From: Verrucomicrobiales bacterium
Lineage (GTDB): Bacteria; Verrucomicrobiota; Verrucomicrobiia; Verrucomicrobiales; DEV007
Length of the DNA: 44,931 bases
Assembly (NCBI GenBank): GCA_002726915.1
Contig: PBSY01000028.1
Coordinates: 1 to 44,931, forward strand
Direction: 5' to 3'
The position numbers and the translations under genes are program-made. Shown here one piece after another: positions 16,247 to 23,567 of this stretch. Under the pieces are notes generated by a model. That model was not told the origin of the DNA. It did not search any database and was given only the letters and a program-made list of their open reading frames with translations. Position 1 is the first letter of the stretch, and the number at the start of each line of letters is the position of its first letter.

Positions 16247-17706
16247 GCCAAGCAAAACCTCAACTAAAATTTGAAGACGGGTGGGATTACGCACCTGCTC
16301 CCGAGTCGACACCAGTGCCGCTGAAGTCGAAGTATGAGTTGTTCATTAACGGCAAGTTTGTCGCTCCGAAGAACGGTAGATATTTCCGCTCGGTTAACCC
16401 GGCAACGGGCAAGCAACTGGCTCGAATCGCAAAGGCTGAAACTGTCGATGTAAATGCAGCAGTGCGCAGCGCGCGACGGGCCTATGAAAAAATTTGGGGG
16501 CCTATGCCGGGATCTGAGCGGGGAAAATACCTATTTCGAATTGCTCGTATCATTCAGGAAAAAGCTCGCGAATTGGCTATTCTCGAATCAATGGACGGCG
16601 GCAAGCCGATCAAGGAAAGCCGGGACGTGGATCTACCTTTGGCAGCGGCACACTTCTTTTACTATGCTGGTTGGGCCGATAAGCTTGACTATGCCTTTCC
16701 AGGAAAATCACCGGATCCAGTTGGCGTTGCGGGGCAGGTGATTCCTTGGAATTTCCCGCTTCTCATGGCGGCTTGGAAGATTGCCCCGGCGCTTGCCTGT
16801 GGCAATACTGTAGTACTAAAGCCGGCTGAGACCACGTCGGTCACGGCAATACATCTGGCTGAGATCTTTGATGAAGCAGGATTGCCACCTGGCGTAGTCA
16901 ATATTGTCACTGGTGCCGGGGAAATTGGAGCAGCGGTGGTGGGGCATCCTGACGTGGATAAGGTCGCTTTTACCGGATCGACAGAAGTGGGTAAGCGCAT
17001 CGCGGCAGCGGCTGTTGGAACTCGCAAGAAGCTGACGCTTGAGCTCGGCGGGAAGGCGGCTAATATCGTCTTTGAGGATGCGCCAATGGAGCAGGCGGTT
17101 GAGGGGGTGATTAACGGGATTTACTTTAACCAAGGACACGTTTGCTGCGCGGGGAGCCGGCTGCTCTTGCAGGAGTCGATACACGATGATTTTGTGGAAC
17201 GGTTAGAGCGGCGCATCGAAACGCTTCGGGTAGGGGATCCCCTTGATAAGAATACAGACATTGGGGCCATTAATTCGAAACAACAGCTTGGACGGATCAC
17301 CAAATTGATCGGCGCTGGAATCGACGAAGGTGCTCAACTTCATACCTCGAGTGCTGACTTGCCTGATGAAGGCTTTTGGTGTCGCCCATCATTTTTCACA
17401 GGGGTAAGCGCGAGTCATCGCATTGCAAGGGAAGAGATTTTTGGCCCAGTACTTAGTGTCATGACTTTCCGAACCCCGGCTGAAGCAGTTGCACGTGCCA
17501 ACGATACTTGCTACGGACTCAGTGCGGGGATCTGGACGGATAAAGGTAGTCGAATTTTTAAGATGGCCAACCAGATCAAAGCCGGGGTGATCTGGGGCAA
17601 TACATTTAACAAGTTTGATCCAACGAGTCCGTTTGGCGGATTTAAAGAAAGCGGTTTCGGTCGCGAGGGTGGCGTGCAGGGATTGTTACCTTATGTCCGT
17701 CTCTGA
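16243..17706 (+). CDS. Aldehyde dehydrogenase (NAD(P)+-dependent), partner of DeoC
   Basis: The 487-residue enzyme has the full aldehyde dehydrogenase set: GQVIPWNFPLLMAAWK (Asn169), VLKPAETTSVT, FTGSTEVGKRI (nucleotide binding), LELGGKAANIVF (Glu267) and FNQGHVCCAGSRL with catalytic Cys at 301, then EEIFGPVLSVMTF and the terminal FGGFKESGFGREGG. It lies in an operon with deoC, overlapping its stop by 4 bp, and probably oxidises the acetaldehyde released by DeoC to acetate. Other Verrucomicrobiota and Planctomycetota loci have deoC next to such enzymes. It ends in a short C-terminal extension and overlaps the following 73-codon frame by 14 bp. Confidence 0.93.
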   Translation: MSQAKPQLKFEDGWDYAPAPESTPVPLKSKYELFINGKFVAPKNGRYFRSVNPATGKQLARIAKAETVDVNAAVRSARRAYEKIWGPMPGSERGKYLFRIARIIQEKARELAILESMDGGKPIKESRDVDLPLAAAHFFYYAGWADKLDYAFPGKSPDPVGVAGQVIPWNFPLLMAAWKIAPALACGNTVVLKPAETTSVTAIHLAEIFDEAGLPPGVVNIVTGAGEIGAAVVGHPDVDKVAFTGSTEVGKRIAAAAVGTRKKLTLELGGKAANIVFEDAPMEQAVEGVINGIYFNQGHVCCAGSRLLLQESIHDDFVERLERRIETLRVGDPLDKNTDIGAINSKQQLGRITKLIGAGIDEGAQLHTSSADLPDEGFWCRPSFFTGVSASHRIAREEIFGPVLSVMTFRTPAEAVARANDTCYGLSAGIWTDKGSRIFKMANQIKAGVIWGNTFNKFDPTSPFGGFKESGFGREGGVQGLLPYVRL

Positions 17707-17914
17707 CGACAGGAGGATTCGTCTTTTCGATGAACGCCAACTGCTGTCAATATTGGAAAATCAGCTTCGCCTAATTTTTGAATCGCGTGGTGATGAGCCA
17801 GGCCGCAACCATTTGTTACCGCAGGGTTTTGCCCGCTTTAACGACATGGATCCTGCATGGGTTAGCAAATGGCTTTCTGAGTCTCATTCGAATGATGGGA
17901 ATCCGTGGGATTAG
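17693..17914 (+). CDS. Possible small protein of the deoC operon
   Basis: This 73-codon frame starts with ATG inside the last codons of the aldehyde dehydrogenase gene (14-bp overlap, another frame) and ends 4 bp into the convergent parvulin gene. The predicted protein, MSVSDDRRIRLFDERQLL..., has a predicted helix (LLSILENQLRLIFESRG) and a second one near WVSKWLSES. It has no hydrophobic segment and I recognise no family. AGGA-type purines are not well placed for a Shine-Dalgarno sequence, but overlapping start and the filled gap are typical of operon genes. I rate it as probable, not proven. Confidence 0.45.
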   Translation: MSVSDDRRIRLFDERQLLSILENQLRLIFESRGDEPGRNHLLPQGFARFNDMDPAWVSKWLSESHSNDGNPWD

Positions 17915-18945
17915 ATATGTTCAGGAAACAGTTGGATGTTAGCTACGGTTCGAAGCTTTTTCATCAGTTGCTTAATGGTTTCGGCGCTGCGTTCCGTTTC
18001 GAGGTGAAAGCGAATTTCATCAGCAACTTGTTCAAATTCGACAGGCTTTTCTGGCTGAAGATCGGTAAGTTCAACGATGTGCCAGCCGATTTCGGTCTTG
18101 AATGGTTTTGAAACCTGACCTTTTTTGAGTTCAAAAACGGGTTTGGCAAACTTTTCAGGAACGCGATCTTTCGCAAACCAGTTGAGATCGCCACCATTCG
18201 CGGCGGTTCTTGGGTCCTCCGACATCTCCTTCGCAATTTCTTCGAACGGTTTTCCCTGCTCAGTGATTTGGTGGTGGATGTCATGAATGAGTTGTTTGTG
18301 CTCTTCGTCGTCAGCTTCCACCGTGCTGATAAAAATTTGGCGAGCTCTTAATTTCTCCGGTTCGACGAATCCAACACCTGTCTCACGATTGGCCTCAAAC
18401 CATTGGCGAACTTCTTCGTCGGTGACATTAACCCCGGGTTCAATGCGCTGTTCCAGCCAACGCTTGCGAGACCAAATTCGAGCCAATGCTCGGCGTCTTT
18501 CTTCAGCGGGAAGGGACTGGAGTTGCGAGCGCTTTTCAAGATCGCTCTCGGATGCGAACTGGGTTTCCCATTCTTCAACAAAGGAGTCAATTTCATCTTC
18601 GGGAGCAAAATAATTTTCACCATCGGCGTAGTGGCGCACCAAGGTATCATTTATTAGCGACTGCAGGGCAGCACGACGAATCATGGTGAGATTTTTATCC
18701 GGGATTTCCGAGTAACCTTTGCCACGCTGGTAAAGATGTCGGGAAACGGCTAGATCAAGTTGATCGCTGGTAATGGGTTCACGGTTGACGATAGCGACCC
18801 ACCGATTTTCCTTGGCAGCAGCGATGGCTTCGTTTTGGCGCTCAGTGAACGATTGTTTGAGCGGACCGTTAAAGACCTTTAGGTCGAGTAGGATATATCC
18901 TAACACGGCCGCGTAAAGGAGGCTGCGCCAAGGAAATTTGGTCAT
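17911..18945 (-). CDS. Membrane-anchored parvulin-type peptidyl-prolyl cis-trans isomerase (PpiC/SurA-like)
   Basis: The 344-residue protein has one N-terminal membrane helix (SLLYAAVLGYILLDLKVF, residues 8-25), a helical SurA-like chaperone part (about 45-190, with NREPITSDQLDLAVSRHLYQ and SLINDTLVRHYA), and a PpiC domain (about 195-300) with ARQIFIST, AKEMSEDPRTAANGGDLNWF, GQVSKPFKTEIGWHIVEL. That is the normal parvulin signature, so the enzyme should catalyse proline isomerisation on periplasmic proteins and may help outer-membrane protein folding. It overlaps the small deoC-operon frame tail-to-tail and follows metF by 12 bp on the same strand. An anchor without a cleavage site is likely. 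Confidence 0.9.
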   Translation of the reverse strand: MTKFPWRSLLYAAVLGYILLDLKVFNGPLKQSFTERQNEAIAAAKENRWVAIVNREPITSDQLDLAVSRHLYQRGKGYSEIPDKNLTMIRRAALQSLINDTLVRHYADGENYFAPEDEIDSFVEEWETQFASESDLEKRSQLQSLPAEERRRALARIWSRKRWLEQRIEPGVNVTDEEVRQWFEANRETGVGFVEPEKLRARQIFISTVEADDEEHKQLIHDIHHQITEQGKPFEEIAKEMSEDPRTAANGGDLNWFAKDRVPEKFAKPVFELKKGQVSKPFKTEIGWHIVELTDLQPEKPVEFEQVADEIRFHLETERSAETIKQLMKKLRTVANIQLFPEHI

Positions 18946-18957
18946 CAGAACTTGGAA

Positions 18958-19872
18958 TTATACGTTTACTGACGGCGAAGGGCTAATGCCAAGACTGGCG
19001 TAGATTTCGCGCGTCGCGTGCGACTTGTTTAGGGTGTAAAAATGGATACCGCTGACCTGATTTTCTAGGAGGTCGGAACACTGCTCGGTCGCATAGTCAA
19101 TACCTACCTTTTCGACTGTCTCCGCGTCATTGGCACCAAGGAGGATGCGGAGCAGTTTTGCGGGAAAGCGGGCGCCGGCGGCGAGGTCGGCCATGCGTTC
19201 CATACCTTTTGTCGAGGTCACCGGCATGATGCCAGCAATAATAGGGATCTGAATCCCGGCTAATTCACAGCGATCACGGAAGTCGTGAAAATCGTCATTA
19301 CTAAAGAAGAGTTGGGTCACGATGTAGTCAGCGCCTTCATCGACCTTCGCCTTAAGGTAATCCATTTCCTTGAGGCGGTTGGGTGTGGCGGGATGTCCTT
19401 CAGGAAATCCAGCGACACCGATTCCGAAGCCACGGGCGTCAGGATGCTTACCAGCTTCTGAGAATTTCTTGATAAAGCGAACAAGGTCAGCCGCTTGTTG
19501 AAACGCATCATCGGCTTTCTTGTAGTTTTCAAGATTCCTAGGTGGATCGCCGCCAAGGGCCAGGATATTGTTGACCCCTTCTTCAGCATACCGAGCCAGA
19601 ATCGATTCGATATCTGATTCGCAGTGGCAGACGCAGGTAAGGTGAGGAACGGGGTCAAGAGAGGTGGAATTTTTAATCCGGACCACAAGATCATTAGTCA
19701 ACTCACGGGTGGAACCACCGGCACCATATGTAACGCTGACAAAGTCCGGCTTGTGAGACTCAAGCTCCGAAATGGTTTCGTAAAGCGCTTGTGACGATTC
19801 TTCTGTCTTCGGAGGAAAAAACTCGAAGGAGAAGGTCGGTGTTCGCTTTGCAAAAATGTCCTGAACGTGCAT
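18958..19872 (-). CDS. metF: 5,10-methylenetetrahydrofolate reductase (NADH/FAD)
   Basis: MetF reduces methylene-tetrahydrofolate to methyl-tetrahydrofolate for methionine synthesis. The 304-residue protein matches bacterial MetF throughout: FSFEFFPPKTEES (residues 14-26, catalytic Glu), SVTYGAGGSTRE, LTCVCHCESDIESILARYAEEGVNNILALGGDPP (folate and FAD), VAGFPEGHPATPN, QLFFSNDDFHDF and PIIAGIMPVTS. The length is normal. It is the middle gene of a leftward group: sulfatase, metF and parvulin, with 12 bp to the parvulin gene. The upstream gap of 95 bp has a hairpin but no SAM riboswitch I recognise. Confidence 0.96.
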   Translation of the reverse strand: MHVQDIFAKRTPTFSFEFFPPKTEESSQALYETISELESHKPDFVSVTYGAGGSTRELTNDLVVRIKNSTSLDPVPHLTCVCHCESDIESILARYAEEGVNNILALGGDPPRNLENYKKADDAFQQAADLVRFIKKFSEAGKHPDARGFGIGVAGFPEGHPATPNRLKEMDYLKAKVDEGADYIVTQLFFSNDDFHDFRDRCELAGIQIPIIAGIMPVTSTKGMERMADLAAGARFPAKLLRILLGANDAETVEKVGIDYATEQCSDLLENQVSGIHFYTLNKSHATREIYASLGISPSPSVNV

Positions 19873-19928
19873 TGGACCTTTAATGTGGCACGAAACCGTC
19901 GTTCCGGCAGCGATTTTTCCTTCACTTT

Positions 19929-19951
19929 GTTTTGGTTTGTTCCACCAAAAC
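19929..19951 (-). other. Stem-loop in the metF leader
   Basis: On the minus strand, GTTTTGGT, a 7-nt loop and ACCAAAAC form an 8-bp stem 17 bp after the sulfatase stop and 56 bp before metF. No U-tract follows, so it is not a typical intrinsic terminator. It could be a processing or weak termination site. Function unknown. Confidence 0.4.
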
Positions 19952-19967
19952 AGGGTTAGACTCGTTC

Positions 19968-21437
19968 TTATCGGATGGGTTTACCGTTGGGCCAGTTTAG
20001 TAGATCGAGCGTTTCCCCTTCAGCCTCGGTGAGGCGACCCGGGTCCCGACGGGCGCTACCTTCGTTTTTGGTTAGCCTGTCTCCAAGTTCAGCGCGGGCC
20101 GCCTCGACATGTTTCATGAGCTCAGCAATCTTCTCCGGGTGATCTTTGGCCATGTTGTTGGCTTCAGTAATGTCCTTGTCGAGGTGATAGAGCTCAATTG
20201 AGGTGACCTTATCATTGGAGTACTTGACGGGAAGGCCGCCATCGCCACCTTCCTCGTCAGCGAGGGTGCGATAGCTGTGGGGCAGAACCAGTTTCCATCC
20301 GTCAGCGAGGACGGCGTGAAGTTCATTTTGCTTATAGTAGAACCAGTAGGAATCGTGAGGATTTTTGGCGCCATTTTCGCCGGAGAGAATGGGCCAGATG
20401 TCTTTGCCGTCAATTTTCCGCTCAGGCAACTCGGCGTCAATGAGACCAGCGATCGTAGGAAGGAGATCAATGTTCATGGCTGGGGCGTCGCAGACTGTTC
20501 CGGCGGGAATTTTACCCGGCCAACGCATGATGCAAGGTTCGCGAACGCCACCTTCCCAAGCGGTTCCCTTGCCTTCACGCAGAGGACCGGAAGATCCAGC
20601 GTGGGTGCCGTAAGAGAGCCAAGGGCCATTGTCGGAGGTGAAGACGACAAGAGTGTTTTCGTCGAGGCCATTGGTGCTGACAGCATTTAGAATCTCTCCA
20701 ACGGACCAGTCAATTTCCGCAATGACATCACCGTAGATTCCGTTATCAGTGCTTCCGGCGAAGCGGTCACTCACGAAGAGTGGGACGTGCGGCTGCGGGT
20801 GAGGGACATAAAGGAAAAAGGGGTTGCTGCGGTTGCGATTAATAAAGTCGACGGCGCGGGCAGTGAGCCAAGTAGTCATCATTTTCTGATCGTGTTCGTC
20901 AGCGGAGCGGAGCCGCTCTGTGCCTTCAATCAGCGGTAGTGGTGGGAAGTGCTTCGCGGTCGGGTGCTGTGGCCACATATCATTCGAGTAAGGGATACCA
21001 AAATATTCATCGAACCCGTGATTGGTCGGGAGAAATTTTTCATGGTCACCGAGGTGCCATTTGCCGAACATCGCGGTAGCATACCCTTTGCTCTTGAAGA
21101 GCTCGGGAAGCAGCGTTTCTTCAGGATCGATGCCAATGCGGCTGCCGGGGCCGAGAGCTCCGTTGATGCCGACGCGGTTGGAGTAGCAGCCAGACAAAAG
21201 GCCAGTCCGGGAAGCCGAGCAGACAGGTTGAGAGGCATACCATTGGGTGAATTTTCGTCCCTCTGCCGCCATGCGATCAAGATTTGGTGTTTCGTATCCT
21301 TTGGCCCCAAAAACACCCACGTCGCCGTATCCTTGGTCGTCGGTGAAAATGATAATCACATTTGGATGACGTTCTCCTGCAGCTGCTGAAAAAAGTAAGG
21401 CGAGGCAGATTGTCGAGAAAGCGATGATTTTGCTCAT
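19968..21437 (-). CDS. Exported type I sulfatase (arylsulfatase family)
   Basis: The 489-residue protein has a signal peptide (MSKIIAFSTICLALLFSAAAGE) and the alkaline-phosphatase-fold sulfatase motifs: NVIIIFTDDQGYGDVG (metal-binding Asp pair), the formylglycine signature CSASRTGLLSG with Cys as the modified residue, GKWHLG, HPQPHVPLFV and FTSDNGPWLSYG (second metal site). It removes sulfate from an organic ester, most likely a sulfated polysaccharide outside the cytosol. It needs the sulfatase-maturing enzyme encoded elsewhere. I chose ATG at 21437 because the signal peptide starts there. It is the first gene of the leftward group with metF and the parvulin, and the third exported enzyme type in the window. 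Confidence 0.93.
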   Translation of the reverse strand: MSKIIAFSTICLALLFSAAAGERHPNVIIIFTDDQGYGDVGVFGAKGYETPNLDRMAAEGRKFTQWYASQPVCSASRTGLLSGCYSNRVGINGALGPGSRIGIDPEETLLPELFKSKGYATAMFGKWHLGDHEKFLPTNHGFDEYFGIPYSNDMWPQHPTAKHFPPLPLIEGTERLRSADEHDQKMMTTWLTARAVDFINRNRSNPFFLYVPHPQPHVPLFVSDRFAGSTDNGIYGDVIAEIDWSVGEILNAVSTNGLDENTLVVFTSDNGPWLSYGTHAGSSGPLREGKGTAWEGGVREPCIMRWPGKIPAGTVCDAPAMNIDLLPTIAGLIDAELPERKIDGKDIWPILSGENGAKNPHDSYWFYYKQNELHAVLADGWKLVLPHSYRTLADEEGGDGGLPVKYSNDKVTSIELYHLDKDITEANNMAKDHPEKIAELMKHVEAARAELGDRLTKNEGSARRDPGRLTEAEGETLDLLNWPNGKPIR

Positions 21438-21746
21438 AAGAAAGATTGGAAACAACGATTGAGCTTTATTATCATACAATAGCTGTCGGGGCGATGGCGC
21501 ATTCGGTGGAGAATTTAACGTGATCTACTATCTTGGTTCGAAACTCAGTCCGTTTAATAAGCAAACATGAAGGCTTTCCTCCTCTTTCGTGCCATGATCA
21601 TTGGTGTGACCACCCCTACCACTTTGACGATCTGGATTAAAACCAGAGATCGCCTAAAAATTCAAAAGGTGCAGAAAAGTCAGTTTAAGTCTGGCTTTTG
21701 TTACCGTCACCGCCCCGGAGTCAACTTAGGGAATTAAGCTTATAGA
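21438..21746. other. 309-bp divergent intergenic region (sulfatase / bioA)
   Basis: The stretch carries the divergent promoters of the sulfatase gene and bioA. It contains a 56-codon frame (21567-21737) treated separately. I see no bioA-type BirA operator, no recognisable riboswitch and no strong hairpin. Confidence 0.5.
21567..21737 (+). CDS. Doubtful 56-codon frame before bioA
   Basis: An ATG frame runs to a TAA that lies 9 bp before the bioA start. The product would begin MKAFLLFRAMIIGVTTPTTL with a weakly hydrophobic start and a basic C-terminal half (DRLKIQKVQKSQFKS...). I recognise no family, and base composition by codon position does not look strongly coding. Close spacing to bioA is the only support; it may be a leader frame or chance. 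Confidence 0.2.
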   Translation: MKAFLLFRAMIIGVTTPTTLTIWIKTRDRLKIQKVQKSQFKSGFCYRHRPGVNLGN

Positions 21747-23042
21747 ATGAGTGATTCACTTGAAGAATTGCGTCGGCTCGACAAGGCGCACCTTTGGCAT
21801 CCATTTACCCAGATGCAGGACTGGTGCTCCTCTGAAGAGGATCCGCTGATCATTGCCTCAGGAAAGGGGGCAATGCTTACAGATGTGAAAGGGAATCAGT
21901 ATTTTGACGGTAACAGTTCCATTTGGACTAATATTCACGGACACAGGCATCCGAAGATCGATGCAGCGATTCGCGACCAGTTATCAGAGATTGCTCATTG
22001 TTCGGCGCTTGGCTTTTCCAATCAACCCGCTATTCAGCTTGGGGAAAAATTGGTGAACCTTTTTCCGGCAGGTAGTCTAACTCGTGTCTTTTTTTCTGAC
22101 GATGGTTCCACCGCAGTGGAGTGCGCTTGCAAGATGGCAGTTCAGTATCGCCAGCTCAAGGGTGAAGCGCGGCCCCATTTCGTTGCTTTCGGCGGAGCCT
22201 ATCACGGTGACACGATGGGGGCGGCGTCACTCGGTGGGATTGGAGTTTTTCGTGAACGCTTTGCTTCTGGCGGGTATCCGGCTTGTCACCTCGATGACAT
22301 AGATGGTCTCGAAAGCATGGCTGCGGAGGATGCGGAGACGGTCAATGCCGTGATCGTTGAGCCTCTGATCCAGGGAGCTGCTGGGATGCAGGTGTGGCCG
22401 CAAGGGATGCTGAGGCGTCTCCGGGAATGGTGTGATGCCAACGGTGCTTTTCTGATACTCGACGAAGTTATGACCGGATTTGGACGAACTGGTCAGATGT
22501 TTGCCTGTCATCATGAAGCAATCGTTCCAGACTTTATCTGCCTTGCTAAGGGATTGACGGGAGGCTACCTGCCGCTCGCGGCAACCCTCACTACTGAGGA
22601 GGTTTATGAAGCTTTCCTCGGCAGCTACGAGGAGATGACGACTTTCTTTTACGGTCATAGCTATTGCGCAAACCCATTGGGATGTGCGGCAGCTTTGGGC
22701 AGCCTGAAGGTTTTTGAAGACGAAAAAGTCATCGACTCCCTTGGACCAAAGATTAACTCATTGAAAGAGGCTCTGGCCTCCGTTGAAAATCCGCACTGGG
22801 GAGATGTTCGGCAGGTCGGAATGATTGTTGGTATTGATCTGTTAGATCATCAAACCGGTGATGCGTTGAACTGGCGAAAGGAAACGGGAGCACGAGTATG
22901 TCGCGCGGCGCGAAAGTATGGACTACTGACACGCCCGGTAGGCGATACTCTTACTCTAATGCCGCCACTTTGCTCCTCCGTGGACCAGATTAAATCGGCG
23001 GTGACGGCACTGGATCACGCGACCCGTGATTTACTGAGCTGA
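21747..23042 (+). CDS. bioA: Adenosylmethionine-8-amino-7-oxononanoate aminotransferase
   Basis: BioA transfers an amino group from S-adenosylmethionine to 8-amino-7-oxononanoate, making 7,8-diaminononanoate in biotin synthesis. The 431-residue protein begins with the BioA-specific HLWHPFTQMQ(D)W segment (residues 15-26), carries DVKGNQYFDGNSSIWTNIHGH, AYHGDTMGAASLGG, ILDEVMTGFGRTG and the PLP lysine in CLAKGLTGGYLPLAAT at about residue 268. Fold-type I class III aminotransferase length is normal. It stands alone here; no bioB, bioC, bioD or bioF lies in the window, so the pathway is split. A short hairpin follows the stop. Confidence 0.95.
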   Translation: MSDSLEELRRLDKAHLWHPFTQMQDWCSSEEDPLIIASGKGAMLTDVKGNQYFDGNSSIWTNIHGHRHPKIDAAIRDQLSEIAHCSALGFSNQPAIQLGEKLVNLFPAGSLTRVFFSDDGSTAVECACKMAVQYRQLKGEARPHFVAFGGAYHGDTMGAASLGGIGVFRERFASGGYPACHLDDIDGLESMAAEDAETVNAVIVEPLIQGAAGMQVWPQGMLRRLREWCDANGAFLILDEVMTGFGRTGQMFACHHEAIVPDFICLAKGLTGGYLPLAATLTTEEVYEAFLGSYEEMTTFFYGHSYCANPLGCAAALGSLKVFEDEKVIDSLGPKINSLKEALASVENPHWGDVRQVGMIVGIDLLDHQTGDALNWRKETGARVCRAARKYGLLTRPVGDTLTLMPPLCSSVDQIKSAVTALDHATRDLLS

Positions 23043-23055
23043 TTAGACAAAAAAA

Positions 23056-23071
23056 GCAGGCCGTAACCTGC
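23056..23071. terminator. Probable bidirectional terminator between bioA and ylbF-like gene
   Basis: GCAGG, loop CCGTAA, CCTGC, with a run of A before and CTCTTT after, lies between the converging bioA and YlbF-family genes. The stem is only 5 bp. The A-run would be a U-tract for the minus-strand transcript, so it is a better terminator for the leftward gene than for bioA. Confidence 0.5.
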
Positions 23072-23106
23072 CTCTTTCGAAGAAATTTATTAAAGGGAGT
23101 CCGTGC

Positions 23107-23526
23107 TTAGCAGCTATCGCCTCCGCAGCTTCCGCCTCCGCAGCAGCCACCGCCTTCGAGGTCCTCCGGGGTGGGCAAGCGCCCAAGCTCAAGTGTTTTA
23201 CCCACTTGCTTTGAGATCTGGGAAGCCATGCTATTAAGCGCCTCTTCGGCGTTCATGAAATTGGAAGTCACTTCGTTGGACTTGATTTCATCGAGCTTTG
23301 TTTCATATCCGGTGATGTCGTCTTCTGTAATTTCACCGGCCTGCTGCTTGTGATGCAGATCTTCGCCAAGCTTCGCAAAGGCGCGGTAGTCGGCTTGAGC
23401 ATCGTCGTCCGCGAAGAAAGCTTCGATCTTGGCCACGTTCTCCTGATATTCTCCTGACTGGAGAATGAGCGTGCAGAGCTCGCGTGTCTTTTCGAGAATA
23501 GCTGAGTTAGGGGAGAGAGTTTCCAT
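23107..23526 (-). CDS. YlbF/YmcA family protein with C-terminal Cys/Gly tail
   Basis: The 139-residue protein is a soluble helical protein. Its first 110 residues match the YlbF/YmcA (Com_YlbF) family: AILEKTRELCTLILQSGEYQENVAKIEAFFADDDAQADYRAF then a second helical pair and MNAEEALNSMASQISKQVG. In Bacillus subtilis YlbF and YmcA work with YaaT in a complex that affects RNA processing, and that complex binds iron-sulfur clusters. The last 15 residues, GGGCCGGGSCGGDSC, carry four Cys in a Gly-rich tail; it may bind metal or a cluster. It lies 41 bp downstream of the helicase gene on the same strand, which suggests a shared RNA function. Confidence 0.75.
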   Translation of the reverse strand: METLSPNSAILEKTRELCTLILQSGEYQENVAKIEAFFADDDAQADYRAFAKLGEDLHHKQQAGEITEDDITGYETKLDEIKSNEVTSNFMNAEEALNSMASQISKQVGKTLELGRLPTPEDLEGGGCCGGGSCGGDSC

Positions 23527-23567
23527 AAAAATAGATACGCCAGTTTCGCCGAGGCCTCAAGCGGTGG

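Noticed and set aside
19873-19967. SAM or SAH riboswitch before metF
   Set aside because: The leader has only one simple stem and lacks the conserved core of known SAM or SAH riboswitches.
21676-21690. 15-bp match AAAGTCAGTTTAAGT shared with 34712-34726
   Set aside because: A single shared 15-mer is near what chance gives in 45 kb, and no flanking similarity exists.
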